The position numbers and the translations under genes were made by a program. The notes below the pieces were generated by a model. It worked only from the letters and a program-made list of their open reading frames with translations, was not told the DNA's origin and searched no databases. From Bifidobacteriaceae bacterium (GTDB lineage: Bacteria; Actinomycetota; Actinomycetes; Actinomycetales; WQXJ01), in contig JAITFE010000045.1 of NCBI GenBank assembly GCA_031281585.1, positions 1 through 64,000 on the forward strand: 64,000 nucleotides of DNA, read 5' to 3'. This document shows positions 24,781 to 32,770 of this stretch, piece by piece (positions within the stretch are counted from its first letter, which is position 1; every line of letters begins with the position of its first letter).

Positions 24781-26876
24781 TGGCCCTCGCAGATGCGAAG
24801 CGGCTGGCGACTGGTCTTGTCGCCGCGAATCAAACGGACCTCGATGCAGACCGGGCCGCCGTCGAACTCCGCTCGGGGCACCGCCACCTGAACCTGGCCC
24901 GTCAGCCGGGTCTGGTCCGGCGACGCCAGAAGCCACCAGCGGTACTGGTCGCCTTGTTTGGGCGAGGGATTGGTCCAGGCGAAGAACGGGTCTTGCTGCG
25001 CGTCGACCGTGACCGTTCCACTTTCCAGCACCGGCAGCGGCGGGTCGGGTTCGACCACCAGGCTGGCCGATCCGACCGCGTCCGCCGCCGCCCCCGCTGG
25101 CGGAATGTCCGACCGCCCGAACCACCACACGGCCATCGTCACCACGGTCACCAACACGGCTGCCGCTCCGACGGTCATGCGACTGGCCTTCCGCGTTCGG
25201 CGGCCTCCCGCCCTGCCCGGGCCGGGGACGCGCCGCCCAACCGTTTTCGGCTTCGCCCGAACCGCCCCCTTGGCCCGTTCTGACCGGCTAGGCACCCGCT
25301 TGTCCGGGATCGGCACCCGTCTGCCCGTGGTCGGCGCCGACTTGCCCGGGACCGGCACCGCCTCCCGGCCGGACGGCCTGACTGGTCGCGCACGGACAGC
25401 CGGTCGCGGAAGAACAGTTCCGCCAACCGGTGGAGCCGCCAGCCGTGGCGGCGGCCGCGACCCGCTCACGGCCGCCGCCCGCCCGGCTGCCGGGGGCAAA
25501 GCGCCTGCTGGCGGTCTTGGAACTGCCGGGAAAGAAACAATTGACGGACCAGCCGACGACACGGTCTCTGGACGGCCTTCCGAGGGCGGCACGGCCCCAG
25601 GGAGGCCTTCCGAGGGCGGCAGCGCCAAGGGACCAACGGACGGCGGAACCGCCGCGCGCCCGGCGGCCGGGAGAACCCCGGCGGCCGGCAAAGGCAAAGA
25701 GCTAACAGGCGGCGGAACCGCCGGAAGAACAACCTGGGGCGGAACAATCGACGGACCAGCCGGCGGCGAAGCCAAAGGCGGCAGGACGGCAGCCAGCGGC
25801 GAAGACAAAGGCGGGAGAACCACCGCAAGCGCGGCCGGTTTGCTCGGCGAAGACGCAACAGGGCGCGGCCTGTCCGTAGGTGGCGATCCCAACGCCGATC
25901 TACCCGTGTCCCCGGCAGACTGCGGGCGGGCGGCCTGCGACCCAGTATCCGGTCCCCCGGCCATCACCGCCGCGAGCGCGGCCGAGAACTCGGACATGGT
26001 TCGGTAACGTTCCTCGGGCCGCGGCGAAAACGCTGCCGCGATCGCCTCTGCCAAAGCCCTGGGCACGCCGGTGGGCAACGATTCGCAAAGCGCTACCGGC
26101 GCTCTGGCCGAACCGGCATCCCGCCCCGTGAGCATGGCCACGGCCACGCCAGCAAGGCCCCACACGTCGCATCCCGGAGTGGCGGCGGCCCCCTGCGGGG
26201 CCCATTCTGGCGGCACCCATTTCGCCTGGCGATCAGTTGGGCGCCAGTCTTCGCCGCACTTAGCCGCCTCGCCAAAGCCGATCACCGCCGGCCCCTGGTA
26301 GCCAAGCACAAGATGTGCGGGGCGCACGCCGCCGTGGACAACTCCCCGGGCGTGGACCGCTCCCAGGATTTTGGCCAGCGCGAGCATGGTCCGAAGCGTT
26401 GGGTCCCAAGCGTTCGGCCCCGCCTGGACGACTTGCTCAAGCGTCGGCCCTTCAATGAACTCGGCCACGACGGCGGCCCACCCGTCCCCGGCATCCCGCC
26501 GCTCCACCATTTGCGCAATCCCGGCAATTCCGCCCAGCTTCCCGCGGATCCCCGCCTCGCGGTCGATCACCCCCGCCGGGCCCACTCTGACCAAGCGCGC
26601 TGCTCCGGTCACCGAATCGACACACCGAAATGACTGGACGCGGCCGACCGCGCCGCCCAGGTGTTCCCAGCCGACCAAACCCGGCAACGGCGGCACACCG
26701 CCGGGCGGCCACGCCTCAGCGCGCGACACGGCGGCGGGCGGCTCAACCACATGGGCAACCGGCATGGGCGGCGCCGTTTCAGCAGCACCATCAGGCGAAA
26801 CGCATGGCGCGGCGGCAACCGGCACCACGGGTGGCACGGCAAGCCTTGAAACCCCCAATGCCACAGCCACCGTCAT
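24777..26876 (-). CDS. Membrane serine/threonine pseudokinase
   Basis: The roughly 699-aa protein has a kinase-fold region (residues about 65-330), a long Pro-rich linker (about 335-590), one membrane helix near 600-625 and a short extracellular C-terminal domain. The fold is clear (HARGVVHGGVRPAHLVL, PPEWAPQG, CDVWGLAGVAVAMLTGRD) but the key residues are gone: the HRD catalytic loop reads HGG (181-183), the DFG Asp is Gly200, and the ATP lysine position is Arg. It is therefore most likely a pseudokinase that signals by binding. The start is uncertain between ATG 26876 and nearby GTG codons; SD-like AAAGG abuts the ATG. It is the first gene of the MoxR-DUF58 envelope operon. Confidence 0.85.
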   Translation of the reverse strand: MTVAVALGVSRLAVPPVVPVAAAPCVSPDGAAETAPPMPVAHVVEPPAAVSRAEAWPPGGVPPLPGLVGWEHLGGAVGRVQSFRCVDSVTGAARLVRVGPAGVIDREAGIRGKLGGIAGIAQMVERRDAGDGWAAVVAEFIEGPTLEQVVQAGPNAWDPTLRTMLALAKILGAVHARGVVHGGVRPAHLVLGYQGPAVIGFGEAAKCGEDWRPTDRQAKWVPPEWAPQGAAATPGCDVWGLAGVAVAMLTGRDAGSARAPVALCESLPTGVPRALAEAIAAAFSPRPEERYRTMSEFSAALAAVMAGGPDTGSQAARPQSAGDTGRSALGSPPTDRPRPVASSPSKPAALAVVLPPLSSPLAAVLPPLASPPAGPSIVPPQVVLPAVPPPVSSLPLPAAGVLPAAGRAAVPPSVGPLALPPSEGLPGAVPPSEGRPETVSSAGPSIVSFPAVPRPPAGALPPAAGRAAAVSGSRPPPRLAAPPVGGTVLPRPAVRARPVRPSGREAVPVPGKSAPTTGRRVPIPDKRVPSRSERAKGAVRAKPKTVGRRVPGPGRAGGRRTRKASRMTVGAAAVLVTVVTMAVWWFGRSDIPPAGAAADAVGSASLVVEPDPPLPVLESGTVTVDAQQDPFFAWTNPSPKQGDQYRWWLLASPDQTRLTGQVQVAVPRAEFDGGPVCIEVRLIRGDKTSRQPLRICEGQ

Positions 26877-27094
26877 CCTTTCGCCGCGAGGCCCGCCGCC
26901 GAGCCCTCGTAAGGCAACCCAGGCTAGGCGCGGGCGGCCGCCCGCCAAGCCAGAAAACAAAAGGCCTGTGGACAACCGCGGCCACCCGCCGACCAATTGT
27001 CTGCTCCAAGCAGACCCCCGCCGGCGAACGCCCCAATAGCGTTCTGCCCACAGGGCACGCCTATAACAGCACAACTACGAAAGGGAGCGAAAAG
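26877..27094. promoter_or_regulatory. Divergent promoter region between the pseudokinase and zinc-ribbon genes
   Basis: This 218-nt region must drive two divergent units. A TATAAC at 27062-27067 is a plausible -10 for the plus-strand gene; no good -35 is paired with it. Nothing else stands out. Confidence 0.3.
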
Positions 27095-27424
27095 ATGCTT
27101 ATCTCCGACCCTGACGGATTCGCCGAAATGATGATCAGGCAGAGGACAGCCTGCCTCAGGTGCGGCACGGTCTTCTCCTTCCAGCAGGGGGCCGACAAAT
27201 CCCGAGAGGAGGGTTTCAAAGGCACCGTCGTGACATGTCCCGGTTGCGGTTCGGTCTACAAGACGTACTTCGCCCCGGGTCGCTTCGAACTGACGGAAGA
27301 CGTGACCGCCGAATACCGGGGCACCACCGAAGACCGGGGCACCCCGCCCAAGAAGTCTCCTTGGTCCCGGTGGCTGCAGGCCCACGGCTGGAAGGGCTCC
27401 GGAGGCGACAAGCCGACCACCTGA
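27095..27424 (+). CDS. Small zinc-ribbon protein
   Basis: This 109-aa protein has two zinc-knuckle pairs, CLRCG (residues about 17-21) and CPGCG (about 48-52), the arrangement of a zinc ribbon. The rest is polar, ending in a Trp/Lys-rich tail, and no membrane segment is seen. ATG 27095 is preferred because AAAGGGAG lies eight bases before it; an earlier in-frame start would be Arg/Pro-rich and lacks a ribosome site. It stands alone between a divergent envelope operon and a convergent ahcY gene. I do not recognise a named family; a nucleic-acid or protein-binding role is inferred from the fold only. Confidence 0.7.
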   Translation: MLISDPDGFAEMMIRQRTACLRCGTVFSFQQGADKSREEGFKGTVVTCPGCGSVYKTYFAPGRFELTEDVTAEYRGTTEDRGTPPKKSPWSRWLQAHGWKGSGGDKPTT

Positions 27425-27678
27425 GGGCCCCAAGTGCCGACCGCTTCCCCGCGACGCCCCGTCCCTTCCTCCCCCGTCGGCGGGAGTTCCGGACAAGCGG
27501 CGCCGATGCCGTCGCCCCACCGCACGGCATTGTCCCAAGGCGGGGCGCGGCGCGCGGACGGGCCGGTTCGCTACACGGACGCGACGGCCGTCAGACCGGA
27601 TTGCCGGACTGGGCAGCCTAGACCACCCATTCTGGGGCGTCGGCGCGACCTGCGGTTTCGGCGCCGTGGCGCAGGCGG
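27425..27678. other. Intergenic region between convergent genes
   Basis: No gene or clear terminator is seen. A perfect copy of the dispersed 11-mer GACGGCATCGG lies at 27503-27513 on the minus strand. Confidence 0.4.
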
Positions 27679-29232
27679 TCAGTAGCGGTAGAAGTCCGGC
27701 TTGTACGGGCCCTCGACCGGGACGCCCAGGTAAGCCGCCTGGGTTTCCGTCAAGGTGGTCAAGTCGACCCCCAGGGCGGGCAGGTGCAGGCGCGCGACCT
27801 TTTCATCCAGGGCCTTCGGCAGGCGGTACACGTCCGGCGGGTATTGTCCGGCCTCCGCCCGCCACAGTTCTAGCTGCGCCAAGACCTGGTTGGCGAAGGA
27901 GCAGGACATCACGAAGCTCGGATGCCCGGTGGCGTTGCCCAGGTTCAGGAGGCGGCCCTCGGACAGCATCAGGATCGAGTGGCCGTCAGGGAACACCCAT
28001 TCGTCCACCTGGTCCTTGACGCGCCGCCGCTCCACGCCCGGGTGGGCGGCCAGCCCGGCCATGTCGATCTCGTTGTCGAAGTGCCCTATGTTCCCCACGA
28101 CGGCCTTGTCCTTCATCGCCGCCATGTGCTCCACGGTGACCACCCCGCAGTCCCCGGTAGCGGTGATGAAGAAGTCGCCCAGCGCCGCCACGTCCTCCAT
28201 CCGCGCCACCTGGAACCCGTCCATGGCGGCCTGAAGTGCGCAGATCGGGTCGATCTCCGTGACGATCACCCGCGCGCCCTGGCCCCTCAGGGCCTGCGCC
28301 GCCCCCTTGCCCACGTCCCCGTAGCCGGCCACCACCGCGACCTTCCCACCGATCAGCACGTCGGTGGCCCGGTCCAGCCCGTCCGGGAGCGAGTGCCGAA
28401 TGCCGTAGATGTTGTCGAACTTCGACTTGGTGACCGAATCGTTGACGTCGATCACGGGGAAACCCAGCCGGCCGGCATGGTGCAAGGCGGTCAGCCGGTG
28501 CACCCCGGTGGTGGTCTCCTCGCTGACGCCTTTGAGGCCGCCGGCCATCCGCGTCCACGCGCCGGGCCGTTCCCCGGCCACGCGTCGGATCAGCCCCTGC
28601 ACCAGGCGCCCCTCCGCCGTACCGCCAAGAGCCTCATAGGACGGCGAGCCCTCCCCCGCCGCCTCGTAGTCGCGCCCGGCCGCCACCAGGGTCGAGGCGT
28701 CCGCGCCGTCGTCCACAATCAGGTCGGGTCCGCCAACACCGCCGGTTCCGCCAACGCCGCCACCGCCAGGCCCGCCGGAACCGCCAACGCCGCCGATGCC
28801 GTCGCCCCCGTCCGGCCACGCCAGCGCCTGCCGGGTGCACCACCAGTAGGCGTCCAGCGACTCGCCCTTCCAGGCGAACACCGGCGGCCCCTGCGGATTG
28901 GCCGGCGTGCCGGCCGGGCCCACCACCACGGCGGCGGCCGCCTCGTCCTGGGTCGAATAGATGTTGCAGGAAGCCCAACGAACCCGCGCCCCCAGGGCCA
29001 CCAGCGTTTCGATCAGAACCGCCGTCTGCACGGTCATGTGCAGCGAACCGGTGATCTTGGCGCCCGCCAGCGGGCGCGCGGCGCCGAACTCCGCGCGCAG
29101 CGCCATCAGGCCCGGCATCTGCTGTTCCGCCAGCCGAATCTGGTCCCGCCCGGACGCGGCCAGGCCCAAGTCGCGGACGGCGTGGCGGCCGGGCAGGTGG
29201 TCGATCTCGGGTGGGACCGGCGCCGCCGTCAC
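27679..29232 (-). CDS. ahcY: S-adenosylhomocysteine hydrolase
   Basis: The 517-aa enzyme hydrolyses S-adenosylhomocysteine to adenosine and homocysteine. Recognisable hallmarks are [16 protein letters not shown], the YSTQDEAAA substrate region, [13 protein letters not shown], the NAD loop [15 protein letters not shown] and [12 protein letters not shown], with the C-terminal PYKPDFYRY typical of bacterial SAHH. A Gly-rich insertion of about 30 residues (about 141-170) between WPDGG and [10 protein letters not shown] is not normal for the family and contains the dispersed 11-mer. GTG 29232 overlaps the Trm112-like stop in a GTGA, with GGGGGA upstream, so translation is coupled. It is the last gene of the manB-trm112-ahcY operon. 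Confidence 0.95.
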   Translation of the reverse strand: MTAAPVPPEIDHLPGRHAVRDLGLAASGRDQIRLAEQQMPGLMALRAEFGAARPLAGAKITGSLHMTVQTAVLIETLVALGARVRWASCNIYSTQDEAAAAVVVGPAGTPANPQGPPVFAWKGESLDAYWWCTRQALAWPDGGDGIGGVGGSGGPGGGGVGGTGGVGGPDLIVDDGADASTLVAAGRDYEAAGEGSPSYEALGGTAEGRLVQGLIRRVAGERPGAWTRMAGGLKGVSEETTTGVHRLTALHHAGRLGFPVIDVNDSVTKSKFDNIYGIRHSLPDGLDRATDVLIGGKVAVVAGYGDVGKGAAQALRGQGARVIVTEIDPICALQAAMDGFQVARMEDVAALGDFFITATGDCGVVTVEHMAAMKDKAVVGNIGHFDNEIDMAGLAAHPGVERRRVKDQVDEWVFPDGHSILMLSEGRLLNLGNATGHPSFVMSCSFANQVLAQLELWRAEAGQYPPDVYRLPKALDEKVARLHLPALGVDLTTLTETQAAYLGVPVEGPYKPDFYRY

Positions 29233-29396
29233 GGCAGTTCCCCCAGGTCGACGGCCCGGCCGGCCAGCATTGAGGGGATGCCGTCGCGGACGGGGTAGGC
29301 GAGCCGACAGGCCCCGCAGACCAGATGCCCCGACTGATCGGTCAACTCGCCCTTGCAACCCGGGCAGCGCAGGGCTTGGCGCACCCACTCCTCCAT
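29229..29396 (-). CDS. Trm112-like zinc protein (UPF0434/DUF343), 55 aa
   Basis: This short gene encodes 55 residues beginning [16 protein letters not shown] and containing [19 protein letters not shown], the signature of bacterial Trm112-like proteins; Cys11, Cys14, Cys27 and Cys30 form the zinc site. Such proteins may activate methyltransferases, which suits the neighbouring SAH hydrolase. A strong AGGAGG lies upstream of ATG 29396. Its stop overlaps the ahcY GTG start, and manB is 60 nt upstream, the order known from other actinobacteria (PMM, Trm112-like, then ManA or SAHH). It is easily missed by length cut-offs. Confidence 0.9.
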   Translation of the reverse strand: MEEWVRQALRCPGCKGELTDQSGHLVCGACRLAYPVRDGIPSMLAGRAVDLGELP

Positions 29397-29456
29397 CGGT
29401 TTTCCTCCTTCACCCTTGGTTGGCCGCCGCCGGCCGCGCCCTCAGGGCGCCTTCGG

Positions 29457-30878
29457 TCAGTGCGGCTCCGACACCAGCCCGGCCAAGCCGTCGCGGACCT
29501 TGGTCATTACGTCCCGGTCTTCCGCCTCGACGTTCAGGCGCAGCAGCGCCTCCGTGTTGGACGGGCGGACGTTCGCCCACCAGCGGGGCAGGGCGCCCCA
29601 GTGGTTGACGGTCAGGCCGTCCAGCGAGTCGAGCGTCACCGTGCCCCTGGCGGCGTCCCCCGCGTAGGCGGCCTGGACCTTTTGGATCGAATGGACCGGA
29701 TCATCCACGCGGAAGTTGACCTCGCCGGAGGCGACGTACGGGCTGTACATGTCCGCCAACTGGCTGAGCGGCAGGTTCTGGGCGCCGAGCGCGGCCAGGA
29801 CGTGCATCGCGGAGAGAATCCCGGAGTCGGCGTAAAAGAAGTCGCGAAAGTAGAAGTGGCCGGAATGCTCGGCGCCGAACACGGCATCGCGCTCCGCCAT
29901 GGCCGGCTTGATCACGCTGTGGCCCACCCGGGTGCGGACCGGTTCCGCGCCGGACGCCCGCACCAACTCGGGGAGCACCTGGGATGTGATCGCGTTGTGG
30001 ATGATCACCGCGTTGCGGCCCTGGGACTGTTCGCGGGCGACTTCGCGCAAGGCGATGATCACGCCGATGACCGACGGGGTGACCACCTCGCCGGTCTCGT
30101 CGACCACGAAGCAGCGGTCGGCATCGCCGTCGAAGGCCAAACCCAAGTCGGCGTGGGAATCCAGCACGGCCCGGCGCAGATCGACCAGGTTCTTCGGGTC
30201 GAGGGGGTTGGCGACGTGGTTGGGGAAGGTGCCGTCCGGCTCGAAGAAGAGCGGAACCAGGCGAATCGGGAGGGCGGGGAGTCCCGCGGCCGTTCCCAGG
30301 GCCGCGTCCGTCACCACGCCGCCCATGCCGTTGCCCGCGTCCACCCCCACGGTCAGCGGACGGATCCCGCTCAAGTCGACGGCGCGGCGCAGGAAGCGGG
30401 CGAAGTCCGGCAGCGCGTCGGCCAATTCGAGGGCGCCCGGCTGGTCGGCCGGCGGCGGGTCGGGATGGGCGTCCGCCCAGGCCACGATCTCTTTCAGGCC
30501 GGTCTCCAGCCCGATCGGCTTGGCGCCGGGACGCATCAGCTTGAGCCCGTTGTCACCACCCGGGTTGTGCGATGCCGTCAACATGGCCCCCGGCAGCGAC
30601 CTGGCGCCGCTCGCGTAGTACATGGTGTCGGTCGAAATCTGGCCCAGGCTGACCACGTTCAGCCCCGCCCGCGTGGCGCCCTGCGTCAACGCCTCCGCCA
30701 ACTCGGGGCCGCTGACCCGCATGTCGTGGCCAACCAACAAGGCGGGCGCGTCGGCGAACGCGTGGGCGATCGCCGCGCCCAGAACCCTGGCCTCTTCCGA
30801 CCCCCATTGCTCTGGCACGGCGCCGCGCAAGTCGTTGGCTTTGAGGATCGTTGAGAGGGGTCGCATTTGATCAAGCAT
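29457..30878 (-). CDS. manB: Phosphomannomutase / phosphoglucomutase
   Basis: The 473-aa alpha-D-phosphohexomutase has the phosphoserine loop TASHNPGGDNGLK, the magnesium loop DGDADRCF and the sugar-binding GEHSGHFYFRD motif, plus the C-terminal phosphate-binding R-x-SNTE-x-LLR. It should convert mannose-6-phosphate to mannose-1-phosphate for GDP-mannose, feeding mannosylated envelope glycans together with manA at 40.4 kb. Start is either ATG 30878 (MLDQMRPL) or ATG 30866; neither has a strong ribosome site. It leads the manB-trm112-ahcY operon and follows DUF3499, a common actinobacterial neighbourhood. Confidence 0.92.
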   Translation of the reverse strand: MLDQMRPLSTILKANDLRGAVPEQWGSEEARVLGAAIAHAFADAPALLVGHDMRVSGPELAEALTQGATRAGLNVVSLGQISTDTMYYASGARSLPGAMLTASHNPGGDNGLKLMRPGAKPIGLETGLKEIVAWADAHPDPPPADQPGALELADALPDFARFLRRAVDLSGIRPLTVGVDAGNGMGGVVTDAALGTAAGLPALPIRLVPLFFEPDGTFPNHVANPLDPKNLVDLRRAVLDSHADLGLAFDGDADRCFVVDETGEVVTPSVIGVIIALREVAREQSQGRNAVIIHNAITSQVLPELVRASGAEPVRTRVGHSVIKPAMAERDAVFGAEHSGHFYFRDFFYADSGILSAMHVLAALGAQNLPLSQLADMYSPYVASGEVNFRVDDPVHSIQKVQAAYAGDAARGTVTLDSLDGLTVNHWGALPRWWANVRPSNTEALLRLNVEAEDRDVMTKVRDGLAGLVSEPH

Positions 30879-30965
30879 ATGTGGTCGCCAGCCAAAGACC
30901 AGGCCAGGACGTGCCGAATGTGGCAAAGATCATGCTCCCGGACCCGCCGGGCGCCGACCTCTGCG

Positions 30966-31007
30966 AGCCGGGGATCGCCAGCCGGGGATCAGGAGCCGGG
31001 GATCAGC
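30966..31007. repeat. 14-bp tandem repeat at the DUF3499 3' end
   Basis: Three units of AGCCGGGGATC plus three variable bases lie at 30966, 30980 and 30994. The stop codon of the DUF3499 gene is inside the middle unit, so at least one unit was added downstream of the coding end. Confidence 0.8.
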
Positions 31008-31345
31008 CGGAGGTGGCCGTGCCGCGATCCGCTGACCGCGACTGCGGTGGGATAGCCACCGCCTTGGGGCTGGCGGCCCCGTTCGCGGACTGATTCGGCC
31101 AGAGCGGCCAGTTCGTCTTGAGTTCGCCCGGCTGGCTGCATCTGCGGGGCCAGACGAATGACTTCCCAGCCGCGCGGCGGCACGACTTGCTCCGCGTGCC
31201 GCGAGCACAGGTCGTAGCCGTGCGGGTCGGCCACTGCCGACAGGGGTCCGAGCACCGCTGTCGCGTCCCGGTAGGCGTAGGTCATAGTTGCCACGGGCTC
31301 GTCGGGACAACCGACGTGCTTGCAACGGCGCCGAATCTCAACCAC
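30989..31345 (-). CDS. DUF3499 family protein
   Basis: The 118-aa product matches the actinobacterial DUF3499 pattern: an N-terminal basic segment with Cys (RRRCKHVGC), then TMTYAYRDATAVLGPLS, PHGYDLCSRHAEQVVPPRGWEVIRL. The spaced Cys and His residues suggest a small metal-binding protein, but the role is unknown. GTG 31345 is chosen because the conserved domain begins there; there is no good ribosome site, so a leaderless transcript is possible. It is conserved between the zincin-like gene and manB near WhiB genes in actinobacteria, as in this window. The C-terminus ends in a tandem repeat. Confidence 0.82.
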   Translation of the reverse strand: MVEIRRRCKHVGCPDEPVATMTYAYRDATAVLGPLSAVADPHGYDLCSRHAEQVVPPRGWEVIRLAPQMQPAGRTQDELAALAESVRERGRQPQGGGYPTAVAVSGSRHGHLRLIPGS

Positions 31346-31426
31346 GTTGGCAGGGTAACGCGCCCAGGGGGCCTTGCGGCGGTGCCACGCCGGGCCGCGA
31401 CCAGGCAGAACCGGTAATCTGGGAAC

Positions 31427-31909
31427 GTGTCCCGCCGCCAGCGCCAACCCAGCACGGAATTGACGGCGCCCGCCAAGCTGCCGCCGCGGGACCAGGGGCG
31501 CCGGCGAGACCGTCGCGGCCGGGGTCTGCGGGGGCCGCTCCTGCCGCCGGGGCTGCCGGGGGCGCTGACCCGCTCCGACCGGTTTGACGAGCACACCCGC
31601 GCCGCCCTCCATCGCCTTCAACACCGCTGGGAAAGGCGCCTCGCCCGGCTCCAAGTCGCCGTCGAACCCGTGCCCCCGTCCGACGGGCCCTCTTGGGAGA
31701 GCGGTGTCCCGCTGGCCCGCTCGTTTCCGGCGGCCGAGGGCCTGCCGGACCGCGTTGTCCTTTACCGCCGCCCCATCGAGGCCCGTGCGGCCGACTCCCG
31801 CGATTTGGGCTTGCTGATCCTGGACGTGCTGGTGGAGCAGTTGGCCCACCTGTGGCGCATGCCGCCCGAAGATGTCGACCCGGGTTTCGGCGACCCTCCC
31901 TGGGCATAG
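31427..31909 (+). CDS. Zincin-like (DUF1025) family protein without HExxH
   Basis: The 160-aa protein has the family start (RRDRRGRGLRGPLLPPGLPG), a central segment with RFDEHTRAAL..LQHRWERRL and VVLYRRPIE, and the helical region LILDVLVEQLAHLWRMPPEDVDPG. In metal-binding relatives this helix carries H-E-x-x-H; here the place reads VEQLAH, so the two metal ligands at the front are missing. Actinobacterial members next to DUF3499 appear to lack the motif generally (recollection, not checked). GTG 31427 follows GGGAA. It is divergent from DUF3499 with an 81-nt gap that probably holds both promoters. A structural rather than proteolytic role is the safer guess. Confidence 0.75.
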   Translation: MSRRQRQPSTELTAPAKLPPRDQGRRRDRRGRGLRGPLLPPGLPGALTRSDRFDEHTRAALHRLQHRWERRLARLQVAVEPVPPSDGPSWESGVPLARSFPAAEGLPDRVVLYRRPIEARAADSRDLGLLILDVLVEQLAHLWRMPPEDVDPGFGDPPWA

Positions 31910-32074
31910 CGCCGACGCGTGTCCCCGCTGCCAGAACAGATCGCCGTCCCCGGTTTGAGCGTCGGGGACAGGCCTGAACTGACTTGTTGACGGGCTGACG
32001 GTTACCTTTTGGGCGGCCCGGCGGAGTTATTGAGCAGGATGGGGATTAATCGGGGCCGAGCAAAGGAGGGCGCA

Positions 32075-32770
32075 GTGCGACCAAGTGAGCAATTCGCGGC
32101 GGGTTCGTTTGGCGGGCCGCCGGGCCCGGCGCCAGCCTGGCCCGCCTTCCAGCCTGGCGGGGCGCCGGCCACGCCGCCGATCCCGTCCGGCGCGGCCCCA
32201 GCCTGGCCCGCCTTCCAGCCGAGGCCGGACCCGGCCGGGCCGGTCGGGACCGCTGCGCCGCCTCCACCGGAAGCTCTCGCCCGCACCGAAGCGGTGATCG
32301 GACGCTACGGCGCCATGGTCCACGGCGTGGCCGTGACCCACACCGCCTGCCGGGGGGACGCCGAGGACGTGTTCCAGGAGGTGTTCCTGGCGTACCACCG
32401 CGCGCAGCCGCGCTGCCGCGACGAGGAGCACCGCAAGGCCTGGCTCCTCAGGACCGCCTTGAACATATCCCGGCGCGTCGCCGCCTCGTCCTGGCGGACC
32501 CGCGTGGTCCCTTTGACCGTGGACGACCCGCCCGCGCCCGCCGCCGCCAGTTTCACCTTCGCCACCGAGCGCCAAGACGCCATCTTCAGGGCGTTGGCGC
32601 AGTTGCCGGAGGGCAACCGCACGGCCCTTTACCTGTTCTACTTCGAGGACCTGCCAATCAACGAAATCGCCGTCTTGCTCGACTTGGAGCCGGCGGCGGT
32701 CAAGATGCGCCTGAGCCGAGGCCGGGCGCAAATGCGAGACCAACTTCGGGAGGAGCTTTTCAATGAATGA
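32075..32770 (+). CDS. ECF-type RNA polymerase sigma factor
   Basis: The 231-aa protein has a Pro/Ala-rich N-terminal extension (residues 1-65) with two APAWPAFQP blocks, a sigma-70 region 2 (about 72-145; RGDAEDVFQEVFLAYHRA) and a region 4 helix-turn-helix (about 170-228; LPEGNRTALYLFYFEDLPINEIAVLLDLEPAAVKMRLSRGR, given in part as the hallmark). AAAGGAGG sits six bases before GTG 32075. The last eight bases overlap the next gene, a membrane protein with a cytoplasmic head, which is the usual arrangement of a sigma factor and its anti-sigma. The N-terminal extension is unusual for ECF factors. Target promoters are unknown. Confidence 0.9.
   Translation: MRPSEQFAAGSFGGPPGPAPAWPAFQPGGAPATPPIPSGAAPAWPAFQPRPDPAGPVGTAAPPPPEALARTEAVIGRYGAMVHGVAVTHTACRGDAEDVFQEVFLAYHRAQPRCRDEEHRKAWLLRTALNISRRVAASSWRTRVVPLTVDDPPAPAAASFTFATERQDAIFRALAQLPEGNRTALYLFYFEDLPINEIAVLLDLEPAAVKMRLSRGRAQMRDQLREELFNE
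32131..32220 (+). repeat. 23-bp direct repeat in the sigma factor N-terminus
   Basis: Two copies of a 23-bp segment beginning CCAGCCTGGCCCGCC lie at about 32132-32154 and 32198-32220, encoding the twin PAWPAFQP blocks. Confidence 0.8.
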
